Positions 1 through 7,922 of a stretch of 30,040 nucleotides of DNA are shown here, piece after piece (position 1 is the first letter of the stretch; each line of letters begins with the position of its first letter). Position numbers and translations under genes: made by a program. The notes below the pieces were generated by a model. It did not search any database, was not told where the DNA came from, and was given only the letters and a program-made list of their open reading frames with translations. Location of the stretch: the NCBI GenBank assembly GCA_021160245.1, contig JAGHCW010000224.1, positions 1 through 30,040 on the forward strand, given 5' to 3'. This DNA is from a bacterium (lineage in GTDB: Bacteria > B130-G9).

Positions 1-2
1 AT

Positions 3-1298
3 CTGCACTGTGACCCAACGGCCAGTCCCCATCTAAGGCTCCTGATGGATTCCGTGTTTGGAAAGGAGAACTTCCGCAATGAGATCGTCTGGAAGAGAAC
101 AAGCGCCCACAGCGGCGCTACCCGTATTTGTGGTCGGATTCATGATGTGATTCTCTTCTATACTAGGTCAGATGACGCTTGCTGGAATCACATTTATCAG
201 GAATACGATCCGGCATACATTGAGATATTTTTTGATCACGTCGATGCCGACGGCCGTAGATGGAAGCGAATGGACCTGACAGCGGCCGGCGTTACCCAAC
301 ATGGCCCATCTGGTAGGCCATGGCGCGGAATAGACGTTTCCAAGAAAGGGCGTCATTGGGCATTTTCCTCTGAAGAACTTGACCGTCTGGACGCAAAGGG
401 AAAAATCCACTGGCCCAAGCGCGAGGGTGGCATGCCGCGACTCAAGCAATACTTGGATGAAATGCCGGGAGTTCCCCTTCAGGACATCTGGACGGATATA
501 AGGCCGATTCACAATCTGGCAAAGGAGAGATTGGGCTACCCGACGCAAAAGCCTGAAGCCCTTCTAGAGCGCATTATCAAAGCGAGTAGCAACGAGGGCG
601 ATTTGGTCCTTGATCCGTTTTGTGGATGTGGGACTACAATCTGCGCTGCCCAGAGGCTTAACCGCCGGTGGATTGGCGTTGACATTACTCATCTGGCTGT
701 AACGCTGATGAAGTACCGCCTTGAGCACGCCTTTGGCGAGGACATTAAGAGAAAGTTTGAGGTCATCGGCGAACCCGTCTCGCTCACGGGCGCGATGGCG
801 CTTGCGAAGGAGAACCCGTATCAGTTCCAGTGGTGGGCTTTGGGGCTAGTTGGAGCAAGGCCGGCTGCGCAGAAAAAGGGCCTGGACATGGGCATTGATG
901 GCCGCCTCTACTTCCACGACGAGGGCAAGGAGGGCGACACAAAGCAGATAATCTTCTCCGTGAAGGCCGGGCACGTGACGGTCTCGCACATTCGGGACCT
1001 GCGTGGTGTAATGGACCGCGAAGGCGCGAGCATAGGTGTCCTGATAACTATGCTAAAGCCCTCGAGGCAGATGCTGACCGAGGCTGCGAGCGCAGACTTT
1101 TACTATTCCCCCGGCTGGGACAAGCAGTATCCTCGCATTCAGATACTGACCGTCGATGAAATAATTGGCGGTAAGGGCATTGATTACCCGCCCTCGCGTC
1201 ATGTGAATGTCACGTTCAAGAAGGCCCAGAAGGCCAAGAGGCAGACGCAAGGGACGAAAGACCTGGAACTCGCAGCAGACGAAAAAAAGCGAGGCTGA
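3..1298 (+). CDS. DNA methyltransferase fused to a nuclease-like domain (5' partial)
   Basis: The reading frame is open to the window edge and the first codons (L-H-C-D-P-T-A-S) are the conserved middle of beta-class N6/N4 DNA methyltransferases, so the ATG at 45 is internal and the N-terminus with the DPPY-type motif IV lies outside. Seen here: a target-recognition stretch, then motif X (GYPTQKPEALLERII) and motif I, the SAM site (LDPFCGCGTT). After about residue 255 (counted from the ATG at 45) comes an extra domain of about 150 residues with GIDG, then KQIIFSVKAG, which resembles the D...(E/S)xK core of PD-(D/E)xK restriction nucleases. Methylase-nuclease fusions of this kind are known. 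The predicted role is sequence-specific DNA modification with possible self-contained restriction. The C-terminal tail is Lys-rich. The nuclease assignment is inference from motif shape. Confidence 0.85.
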   Translation: MHCDPTASPHLRLLMDSVFGKENFRNEIVWKRTSAHSGATRICGRIHDVILFYTRSDDACWNHIYQEYDPAYIEIFFDHVDADGRRWKRMDLTAAGVTQHGPSGRPWRGIDVSKKGRHWAFSSEELDRLDAKGKIHWPKREGGMPRLKQYLDEMPGVPLQDIWTDIRPIHNLAKERLGYPTQKPEALLERIIKASSNEGDLVLDPFCGCGTTICAAQRLNRRWIGVDITHLAVTLMKYRLEHAFGEDIKRKFEVIGEPVSLTGAMALAKENPYQFQWWALGLVGARPAAQKKGLDMGIDGRLYFHDEGKEGDTKQIIFSVKAGHVTVSHIRDLRGVMDREGASIGVLITMLKPSRQMLTEAASADFYYSPGWDKQYPRIQILTVDEIIGGKGIDYPPSRHVNVTFKKAQKAKRQTQGTKDLELAADEKKRG

Positions 1299-1303
1299 TA
1301 GGC

Positions 1304-1396
1304 ATGATCGACATGTGCAAGAACACTCTCTATTACGGCGATAACTTGGAGATATTGCAGCAGCGCGTCGCTTCGTTTGCCTCGGTGGTGGTATGA
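1304..1396 (+). pseudogene. N-terminal stub of a second DNA methyltransferase
   Basis: An ATG at 1304, with a GAGG ribosome site about 9 bases upstream, opens a 30-codon frame. Its first part (CKNTLYYGDNLEILQQ) is the usual N-terminus of the same methyltransferase class as the gene upstream. The match then stops, the last residues look unrelated (RVASFASVVV), and the frame ends in a TGA that overlaps the ATG of the next gene (ATGA). This reads as a methyltransferase start cut off by recombination or by arrival of the downstream toxin-antitoxin pair. It may still be translated and could couple translation to the next gene. Confidence 0.6.
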
Positions 1397-2538
1397 ACCG
1401 GGTGACGATCAATCCGAAATTGCTGCAGTGGGCGCGGAAGCGTGCAAGAAAGAGCAAAGATGCCTTGGCGAAACGGTTCCCCAAGCTCGAGCTCTGGGAG
1501 CGAGGCGAGGCTGATCCGACGCTGAAGCAATTGGAGAGTTTCGCTAAGGCCACGCATGCTCCGGTCGGCTACCTGTTCCTTCCTGAACCGCCAGTCGAGC
1601 TTGTTCCAATTCCAGACTGTCGCACCGTGGGGAACGAGCACATAGGACGCCCGAGCCCTGATCTACTCGACACGATCTACATTTGCCAGCAACGACAGGA
1701 ATGGTATCGCGATTTCGCGCGTATCATGAGCGATGCACCACTTCCCTTCGTGGGCTGCGCCGAGCTCTCTAGCGACATTGAGGCAACAGCCGAGACCATG
1801 CGGCATGCGCTGGGATTTGGCATAGATGAACGCCGCCGAATGCCGACTTGGACTGAAGTGCTGCGGCGTTTTATCGGTCAGGCGGATGCGCTGGGTGTTT
1901 TGGTGATGGTAAGCGGTGTTGTGGGGAGTAACACCAGACGTGGACTCGATCCAACAGAGTTCAGGGGATTTGCCCTTTCAGATGACCTAGCGCCGCTTGT
2001 GTTCATCAATGGCGCGGACACAAAGGCTGCTCAAATGTTCACGCTTGCGCACGAGCTGGCCCATATCTGGCTCGGTCAATCCGCTCTCTCTGACGCACGG
2101 GTATCAGGTGCGCCTCGACATGAAATTGAGCATTGGTGCAACCAGGTCGCCGCCGAGTTTCTCGTACCGCTTCATCTCCTTCGTGCCGAGTATAAGGCGG
2201 ACGCGGAATTGGCAGTAGAGATTAATCGCCTCGCTCGACATTTCAAGGTTAGCACTCTGGTCATTCTGCGCCGGATTCATGACGTAGGCGGGCTTACAAG
2301 TGATGAATTCTGGGAGGCCTATAATAGTGAATTGGATCGATTATTGTCCCTCCCAAAGGGCAGCGGAGGGGACTTTTATCTTACATTGCCCGCGCGTGTC
2401 AGTAGGCGTTTTGCTCGGGCACTCGTTGTTAGTACGCTTGAGGGTCAGACATTGTATCGAGATGCTTTCCGCCTTCTCGGATTCTCCAAGCTCGCGACTT
2501 TCAACGAGCTAGGGCATAGACTGGGGGTGATCCTCTAG
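1393..2538 (+). CDS. HTH (XRE-like) protein with ImmA/IrrE metallopeptidase domain
   Basis: The protein has 381 residues. Residues 1-60 form an XRE-like helix-turn-helix region (LLQWARKRARKS, then FPKLELWERGEADPTLKQLESFAKAT) of the type seen in COG2856-like proteins. The middle holds the zinc-peptidase motif HELAH at residues 220-224, followed by a second acidic/histidine segment (HEIEHWCNQVAAEFLVP) that completes an ImmA/IrrE (gluzincin-like) site. Proteins of this design act as antitoxins or as proteases that cleave repressors. The stop codon TAG overlaps the GTG start of the DUF4411 gene by one base, so the two are almost certainly co-translated. The predicted role is antitoxin and autoregulator of that pair. 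The start ATG overlaps the end of the methyltransferase stub. Confidence 0.87.
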   Translation: MNRVTINPKLLQWARKRARKSKDALAKRFPKLELWERGEADPTLKQLESFAKATHAPVGYLFLPEPPVELVPIPDCRTVGNEHIGRPSPDLLDTIYICQQRQEWYRDFARIMSDAPLPFVGCAELSSDIEATAETMRHALGFGIDERRRMPTWTEVLRRFIGQADALGVLVMVSGVVGSNTRRGLDPTEFRGFALSDDLAPLVFINGADTKAAQMFTLAHELAHIWLGQSALSDARVSGAPRHEIEHWCNQVAAEFLVPLHLLRAEYKADAELAVEINRLARHFKVSTLVILRRIHDVGGLTSDEFWEAYNSELDRLLSLPKGSGGDFYLTLPARVSRRFARALVVSTLEGQTLYRDAFRLLGFSKLATFNELGHRLGVIL

Positions 2539-3032
2539 TGGCATACCTGCTTGACGCTAATGTGTTCATACAGGCCAAGAATTTCCATTATGGTTTCGAC
2601 TTCTGCCCAGCGTTCTGGGACTGGCTCATTGCGAGCAACGAGGCGCAGAAGGTCTTCAGCATTGAGAAGGTTGGAGATGAGATTGAAGACGGTTACGACG
2701 ATCTCGCCACATGGGCCAGGCAGCGCGGCCCCCACGTTTTCCTCAAGCCAGATGCCTCGATGTCGATTGCCCTCGGCTCGGTCAGTATTTGGGCAACAGG
2801 CCAGGGCTACGAGCCGGCGGCGGTAAACACGTTCCTCCAGACGGCCGATTATTATCTCGTCGCTTATGCTCTTGCCCATGGGCACACGGTCGTGACACAT
2901 GAGATACCGTCTTCCTCAAGCAAGAAGATCAAGATCCCTAACGCTTGTATCGGCGTAGGCATCAAGTGCATGACGCCATTCGAGATGCTCCGCAAGGAAA
3001 GAGCCCGATTTGTGCTTGGATCACAACCGTGA
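2538..3032 (+). CDS. DUF4411 family PIN-domain protein, predicted toxin
   Basis: The protein has 164 residues and starts at a GTG (2538) that overlaps the previous stop. The N-terminus MAYLLDANVFIQAKNFHY, then FDFCPAFWDWL, is the hallmark of DUF4411 proteins, which have a PIN-like ribonuclease fold. Candidate metal-binding acids are Asp6 (LLDANVF), the glutamates in VGDEIEDG, the aspartate in QTADYYLVAYAL and the glutamate in VVTHE. Established knowledge: PIN toxins cut RNA, and DUF4411 genes very often follow HTH-ImmA/IrrE genes. The inferred role is the toxin half of a type II-like toxin-antitoxin module. The gene ends about 43 bases before the convergent recN, and no clear terminator is visible between them. 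Confidence 0.85.
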   Translation: MAYLLDANVFIQAKNFHYGFDFCPAFWDWLIASNEAQKVFSIEKVGDEIEDGYDDLATWARQRGPHVFLKPDASMSIALGSVSIWATGQGYEPAAVNTFLQTADYYLVAYALAHGHTVVTHEIPSSSSKKIKIPNACIGVGIKCMTPFEMLRKERARFVLGSQP

Positions 3033-3075
3033 GCGAGATCATTGCGAGTGCATCTTAATAGACGTTGGCTGCCGC

Positions 3076-4824
3076 TCAGTCAACGTCCCCAAGGAGACGG
3101 GCTGCAAACTCTTGGGCATCCTCGCCGGCTTCGCTCCCAAGCATTCGGGCTATCTCGTCAACCCGCTCTGCGCCCTCAAGCTCCCGGACCTTGATCGCGA
3201 AATCCGAGGCCTTGTGATCGGACTTTTCGACCGAGAGATGCCCCTCCGCGAACCTAGCTATCTGGACAAGATGCGTAATCGTCAGAATCTGCCTCGAACC
3301 AGAGAGCTCTCGGAGCATCTTGCCGACCTGCAGGCCCGTCGCGCCCCCGATGCCAGAATCGAGCTCGTCAAAGACCATTACCGGCACATCATCAGATGTA
3401 GCCAGGGCAGCTTTTATGGCGATCATAATCCTGGAGAGCTCGCCTCCCGACGCTATTTTGCGAAGTGGCATCAATGGCTGTCCGGGATTGGGCGCGATGC
3501 TAAACTCCACCTTATCAAAGCCATCCCTGCCGGGCAGTTTGAGGTCGTCATCTGTCCCAAGACCTTTCTCAGATATACCGGGGAACGCCTGAATGAAATC
3601 GATGACGAATTGACATGACTGCATCCCGAGCTGCTTTAGATTTAACTCGACAAGTGAAGATAGATGCGAGGCGCTAGCTTTTCGTTGTTTAGAGAGAGCC
3701 TCCGCTTTCTTGCAGAGCTCGTTGGCTAATTCATCTCTCTCCTTTGTGAGAAGAGTGAGCTCCTCTGTGCGGTTTTCACAGTCGGCGAGATCGCTCTCAA
3801 ACTCAGCGAGTTTTTGAGGAAGGTCTTCGGGCTCGCATCTATGTTTTCTGGCCAGCGCCGATAGCTCCGCGACTCTGTCCTCAATCATCTCGAGCCGATT
3901 GGGATCAGACAACAACTGCTCAGAGCGGTCGCGCGCCTCCCGTGCCAGTTCATCAAGCGTAAGCCTGCTGTCGGCCATCTTCTCAGCGGCATCGGTTAGA
4001 GAGGCGTCCATGTCTTTAGCCGCAACAAGCTGCCTCTCAAGAGCGCCAAGAGTCTCGCAGACTGCTCCAGCCCTGCTATAGAGCGCCTCATCTACCGACG
4101 CGAGTATCCCGGCTATCTTATCCGCATAAAGGAGCGTCCGTCTCTCGTTCTGCAGCGACTCAAATTCCCCCTGCGTAACATCCGACTGCTGCAGTTCATG
4201 GACATAATGCTCCAAAAGCGCCTTGTCCTCGCTGGCCCTGCGGTGACGGGCGGCAGTCTCCAAGAGTCTCGCACTTAGCTCTTTGAAATCAGACCGAAGA
4301 TGCCCAAGCGCAACGCGGGACGCGGATAGCCCGGCGAATTGATCCAGCGTCAGGAGCTGGTAGCGCGTTGAGAAGAGACGCTGATGCTCGTGTTGGCCGT
4401 GGAAATCCACCAGCAGATCGCCCACTCGTTGTAGAACGGAAAAAGGCACTGGACGGTAGTTGACGAATGATCTGCTTCGGCCGTCCGATCGCATCACGCG
4501 TTTCAAGACGAGTATATCGTCGTCCTCCGTGAGCAACCCGGAGAGTAGCTCCTGAAACTCAGATTGCAGCCCCATATCCGTCGTCTTATCGCCGCCGCGA
4601 TAGGCCGCATCGAGATCGAATATAACCTCAACCGACGCCTCGTCCGTTCCGCGAAGAATCACGTCGCGTGAGGCGCGCTCTCCGAGAGCAAAACCTATCG
4701 CGCCCAAGAGAATTGTCTTGCCGGCCCCGGTCTCTCCCGTGATCACGTTCAGCCCGTTGCGAAAGCGCGTCTTAAGGGCGTCAATGATCTTAAAATTAGA
4801 AACGCTGACCTCAGATATGTGCAT
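3076..4824 (-). CDS. recN: DNA repair ATPase RecN
   Basis: RecN is an SMC-like ATPase that works with RecA in double-strand break repair. The product is 582 residues. The N-terminal ATPase half has NFKIIDALKTRF and the Walker A GETGAGKT. The middle is a long charged coiled coil broken by the DFHGQHEHQRLF signature. The C-terminal half has the ABC-type signature ASGGELSRIMIAIK, Walker B VMVFDELDSGIGG and the H-loop ITHLVQIA. Length is close to the usual 550-570. A longer frame reaches 4875, but the start at 4824 is preferred because AAGGAGA lies six bases upstream and the family normally begins right before this strand. It is divergent from the FlgT-like gene and convergent with the DUF4411 gene. 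Confidence 0.96.
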   Translation of the reverse strand: MHISEVSVSNFKIIDALKTRFRNGLNVITGETGAGKTILLGAIGFALGERASRDVILRGTDEASVEVIFDLDAAYRGGDKTTDMGLQSEFQELLSGLLTEDDDILVLKRVMRSDGRSRSFVNYRPVPFSVLQRVGDLLVDFHGQHEHQRLFSTRYQLLTLDQFAGLSASRVALGHLRSDFKELSARLLETAARHRRASEDKALLEHYVHELQQSDVTQGEFESLQNERRTLLYADKIAGILASVDEALYSRAGAVCETLGALERQLVAAKDMDASLTDAAEKMADSRLTLDELAREARDRSEQLLSDPNRLEMIEDRVAELSALARKHRCEPEDLPQKLAEFESDLADCENRTEELTLLTKERDELANELCKKAEALSKQRKASASHLSSLVELNLKQLGMQSCQFVIDFIQAFPGISEKGLGTDDDLKLPGRDGFDKVEFSIAPNPGQPLMPLRKIASGGELSRIMIAIKAALATSDDVPVMVFDELDSGIGGATGLQVGKMLRELSGSRQILTITHLVQIARFAEGHLSVEKSDHKASDFAIKVRELEGAERVDEIARMLGSEAGEDAQEFAARLLGDVD

Positions 4825-4830
4825 AGAAGC

Positions 4831-4837
4831 TCTCCTT
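4831..4837 (-). promoter_or_regulatory. Ribosome binding site that fixes the recN start
   Basis: On the minus strand AAGGAGA is followed by six bases and ATG (4824-4822). It argues against the upstream in-frame ATG at 4875. Confidence 0.75.
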
Positions 4838-5033
4838 AAGTCCAAGAGCCTATTCAGGGGACTCACTGCTGTCAACAGACGCTATCGAACTGCCGATGAT
4901 TCGGTTGTTCATTCTTGCGAGGGCCTCTTCTGAAAAGCGGTTGTTGACGAAACCTTATGTGTGTGCAATCGTAAAATCACCTGAGCGGACATTATGTTAA
5001 GCCTGGACTATATTGTGGAGAGTGAGTAATTAG

Positions 5034-6278
5034 ATGGCCGGGATGTTCCTGCTTAAGTCGGTGGTTTTCTATCGAACGCGCAGAATCACATCGCATTCTG
5101 CCGGCGACGAGGGCATTTCCGAGCGGGGATTTTGCATCACGCCATCGATTCTGCGGGCGTTCGTGTTCACGTTCTGCATTTTCGTCCTTTTGCTGGCTAA
5201 TTCCGCAAGATGTTCCACCTCGGTTGTGGCAGTCGGTAGAAGCGTCGTTATCTCCGAGGACAGGTCGGGCGCAAGATCGCGTGCGATGCGCGACGCCTAT
5301 CGGGACGCGATAGAGAGAGTATGTGGCGTCGAGATTGGCGCCCTAACCAGCACGCGCAACCTCCAGCTGCTGTTCAACGTGGTTCTAACACAAGCCCGGG
5401 GCTACGTTGCGTCACGCCAGGTCGTCGATGAGGGAGTCGATGACAACGGCCTCTATTTCATCAAGATTAAGGCTCAGGTCGAGAAGGGCGACATCCGCGA
5501 TAATAGCCAAGCGCTTAAGCTCCTTCTTGCTGCGATAAACAATCCCAGGGTCGGAGTCTTATTCGTAATCGACAAAGCGTCAGACCGCCCACTGGCCTCG
5601 AGCGCCGAGGCTACGCTTGTCAAGAGAATGGTCGATGCGGGCTATTACTGCGTCGCGCTTAGGCAAGACATGTCGAAGGGCGCTGAAATGCCGCTTGATG
5701 GAAGCATAAGTAAAGCTCAGCGAGCTGCCCGGGACGCCAACGTGCAGCTGCTTGTGATTGGGCATCTCAATCCCAGCCTCGCGCTCGACGGGAACCGAAA
5801 GGACGCTCTACTGCCAGGCTATTTCGCCGTCAATATCGATGTGGACCTGAGAGTTATACTCGTGCAGACCTCAAAGGTACTGCATGTCGAGAATCCCAGA
5901 GTAAAAAGCGGCCCTGCCAACACAGAGGAGATGGCCCGAGGCATCGCGGCCAAAAAGGCGGGAGAGCAGGTTGCAGGCGAGCTAATATGGTCGTTGCCGC
6001 AGAAGCTCCTGCAGGGGGGCCGGACGTTTGAGTTCAGCATTGCCAATTGCGATTTTGGCGAGTATCGCAAGCTCCAGACTGTGATCGGTCAGCTTGAGAC
6101 GGTTGAGGCGTTGAACCCGCGGCCCTGGAAGAAGGGCGTCGGCGTCTTTGACGTGACTGTGGGTTACTTCGGGCTCGATATTCGTGATCTTGCGACCCTG
6201 CTTTCTTTGAACAAGCACGTTCCGGTTGAGCTCAAAGCCGTTGGAAGCGATACTCTAAAGGCAAGAGTAATCCGATAG
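5034..6278 (+). CDS. Secreted protein with FlgT N-terminal-like domain
   Basis: The protein has 414 residues with one hydrophobic segment at about 42-57 (FVFTFCIFVLLLA), likely a signal sequence after an unusually long N-region; the start is therefore uncertain and no strong ribosome site precedes it. The segment at about 60-160 (VVAVGRSVVISEDRSGARSRAMRDAYRDAI, then GVEIGALT, GYVASRQVVDEGVDDNGLYFIKIKAQVEKG) fits the N-terminal domain of the flagellar assembly protein FlgT and related outer-membrane-associated proteins. The rest holds a nucleotide-binding-like alpha/beta segment (LLVIGHLNPSLAL) and a weak terminal repeat. In Vibrio FlgT builds the H-ring around the basal body. Here the gene sits with an LPP20-type lipoprotein 25 bases downstream, so the two probably form an operon. 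A flagellar role is inference. Confidence 0.7.
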   Translation: MAGMFLLKSVVFYRTRRITSHSAGDEGISERGFCITPSILRAFVFTFCIFVLLLANSARCSTSVVAVGRSVVISEDRSGARSRAMRDAYRDAIERVCGVEIGALTSTRNLQLLFNVVLTQARGYVASRQVVDEGVDDNGLYFIKIKAQVEKGDIRDNSQALKLLLAAINNPRVGVLFVIDKASDRPLASSAEATLVKRMVDAGYYCVALRQDMSKGAEMPLDGSISKAQRAARDANVQLLVIGHLNPSLALDGNRKDALLPGYFAVNIDVDLRVILVQTSKVLHVENPRVKSGPANTEEMARGIAAKKAGEQVAGELIWSLPQKLLQGGRTFEFSIANCDFGEYRKLQTVIGQLETVEALNPRPWKKGVGVFDVTVGYFGLDIRDLATLLSLNKHVPVELKAVGSDTLKARVIR

Positions 6279-6302
6279 GCACTTATCGATAGGAGGTATA
6301 AT

Positions 6303-7175
6303 ATGGCACCTAATTCAGCGATTGAGAAGGTCAAGACCTATATGAAAACATCATTCGATGCCCGGCGCTTTGCGGTCATCCTCTGCGCCTCACTCGCATG
6401 TCTGCTGCTTGGCGCCTGCGCTCAAGCCGGGCTGACTATTGTCGAGTATCGCCCCGAGGGCATGATCGACTATGAGAGGGGAATCGTTGAGGCCGTTGGC
6501 CGAGGCTTTGCGCCTGAGAACGCGCTGAACGAGGCGCATGGTAAGGAGATGGCGAGGATTGCCGCGAAGGCCATAGCGAGGAAGAACCTGGCGGAGCTGG
6601 TCAATGGGGTTCGAGTAAAGGGCGTTACAACGGTTCGCAACATGACCGCCACGTCAACTGTCGAGGAGAGCGTGAATGCGACCATCTTTGGAGCGGTGAT
6701 CGTCAAGGGAAGCGAGCATTGGAACGCAGAAGCGCAGATGTTTGAGCTGCGTATGCGCATGCCGATGGGCAGATTGGGCGATCTGCTGCTGCCCAAAGAT
6801 GAGTCGCCGTCCGGCGCAAAACCAGCCTATTCAGGGGTCATTCTGGACTGCACACGGGCCACAATCGCGCCGGCGCTATCAATTGCGGTGTTTGACGAGA
6901 AGGGAGCGAAGCTCATCGAGCTGATAAGACCGGCGTTTCGCGCCTCGTCCACATCAGAATCGGCAGCAGCCAAGAGCGCGACTTACACCGCTGCAAAAGC
7001 CAAGACGGAGTCTGGCATAGTCGGCGAGCAACCTCTTGTTGTTCATGCGATCGGAGCGAAGTCGGACGCGGGTATGTCTCCTGTTGTCGGCCCCGCGGAT
7101 GCGAAGAGACTCCGTGAGCTGAGCCAAGCTGTTGGCGGCAAACTCTTTCGCCGTGCGATCGTCATTGCTAAGTGA
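6303..7175 (+). CDS. LPP20-like lipoprotein
   Basis: The protein has 290 residues. AGGAGG lies 7 bases before the ATG at 6303, fixing the start. A signal peptide ends in a lipobox LLLGAC, so the mature protein should be lipidated at that cysteine. The body carries the repeated pattern of LPP20-type lipoproteins: a run of small residues and charged helix (ALNEAHGKEMARIAAKAIARKNLAELVNGVRV), then IFGAVIVKGSEHWNAEAQMFELRMRMPM. The second half starts with YSGVILDCTRATIAPALSIAVFDEKGAKL, a short domain often found in FlgT-related proteins. It lies 25 bases after the FlgT-like gene and is probably co-transcribed. The predicted location is the outer membrane, periplasmic face. The function is unknown; partnership with the FlgT-like protein is inference. 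Confidence 0.75.
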   Translation: MAPNSAIEKVKTYMKTSFDARRFAVILCASLACLLLGACAQAGLTIVEYRPEGMIDYERGIVEAVGRGFAPENALNEAHGKEMARIAAKAIARKNLAELVNGVRVKGVTTVRNMTATSTVEESVNATIFGAVIVKGSEHWNAEAQMFELRMRMPMGRLGDLLLPKDESPSGAKPAYSGVILDCTRATIAPALSIAVFDEKGAKLIELIRPAFRASSTSESAAAKSATYTAAKAKTESGIVGEQPLVVHAIGAKSDAGMSPVVGPADAKRLRELSQAVGGKLFRRAIVIAK

Positions 7176-7370
7176 GAGGAGCGTTTGCTAGGTAAGCGGC
7201 TGGGCGCGGCGGGCATCACAATTCAGGATTCCCCTTTCGCCTTGATTCCAGACGGCCGCCGAGTAATATGTGGATATTGCCTGCTAATGTAGCATTCGCG
7301 GGAGCCGGATGGGTGGAACCGCGCTTGTAGAGTGGAGTACTGTCGTGTGTTTTGAGGAGGCCGGATTCAG

Positions 7371-7790
7371 ATGAAATTAGGTTTAGAACGCGTTGATGAT
7401 ATTCTCGTGGTGACGGTCCCAGGGCGGACACTTGATCTCGTCCAGTCAAGCGAACTCAAGAGAGCCATTTATCCACTCCTTGCTGAAGAGACGAAGGCTG
7501 TTCTTGATCTCTCCAAACTAGACTTCATCGATAGCTCAGGATTGGGCGTGTTTGTGGCCTGCGCCAAGATGTTGAAGGAGGACGGAGGCGATTTGAAAAT
7601 TTGCGGAATGACAAAGCAGGTCCGGTCGCTCTTCAAACTCGTGAAGATGCACGCCATTTGCGAGCTTTTCGACACAACAAATGAGGCCATAGAGAGCTTC
7701 AAGCGCGTCGAAAATAGTGACAGGCCAGCACGAAGTGCGACGAGGCCCAGGACCACGGTTCGCGAGGTTGAATTCGGCAAGAGGGATTAG
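7371..7790 (+). CDS. STAS-domain anti-sigma factor antagonist
   Basis: The protein has 139 residues, one STAS domain plus a basic 35-residue tail. The phosphorylation motif is visible as LDFIDSSGLGVFV; the serine of DSSG is the site that anti-sigma kinases phosphorylate in the SpoIIAA/RsbV family. A GGAGG lies 10 bases before the ATG. Family knowledge: when unphosphorylated, such proteins bind an anti-sigma kinase (RsbW/SpoIIAB type) and free the sigma factor. No kinase or PP2C phosphatase gene is in this window, so its partner is elsewhere. The basic tail (SDRPARSATRPRTTVREV) is beyond the domain. It could also act in a chemotaxis-like or transport-linked module. Confidence 0.88.
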   Translation: MKLGLERVDDILVVTVPGRTLDLVQSSELKRAIYPLLAEETKAVLDLSKLDFIDSSGLGVFVACAKMLKEDGGDLKICGMTKQVRSLFKLVKMHAICELFDTTNEAIESFKRVENSDRPARSATRPRTTVREVEFGKRD

Positions 7791-7922
7791 TGCCGCGCAC
7801 GATGCTGGGCGAGCGAAGACATCGACGCAACGAGAAAGCCCACCCACCTAACCCAGAATTAACGCACTTAACACTGCCAGTTCTATCGCGGGGTAGATTC
7901 AATTCACCACAGGAGATCACCC

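Noticed and set aside
3010-3618. Plus-strand frame of 202 codons opposite recN
   Set aside because: It runs antisense to the well-supported recN gene and shows no family pattern.
4944-5014. TTGACG and TATATT between recN and the FlgT-like gene, as a sigma-70 promoter
   Set aside because: The -35 and -10 candidates are not correctly spaced with each other.
7314-7329. TGGAAC-N5-TTGTA before the STAS gene, resembling a sigma-54 promoter
   Set aside because: The -12 element has GT instead of GC and the -24 box has a mismatch; too weak to call.
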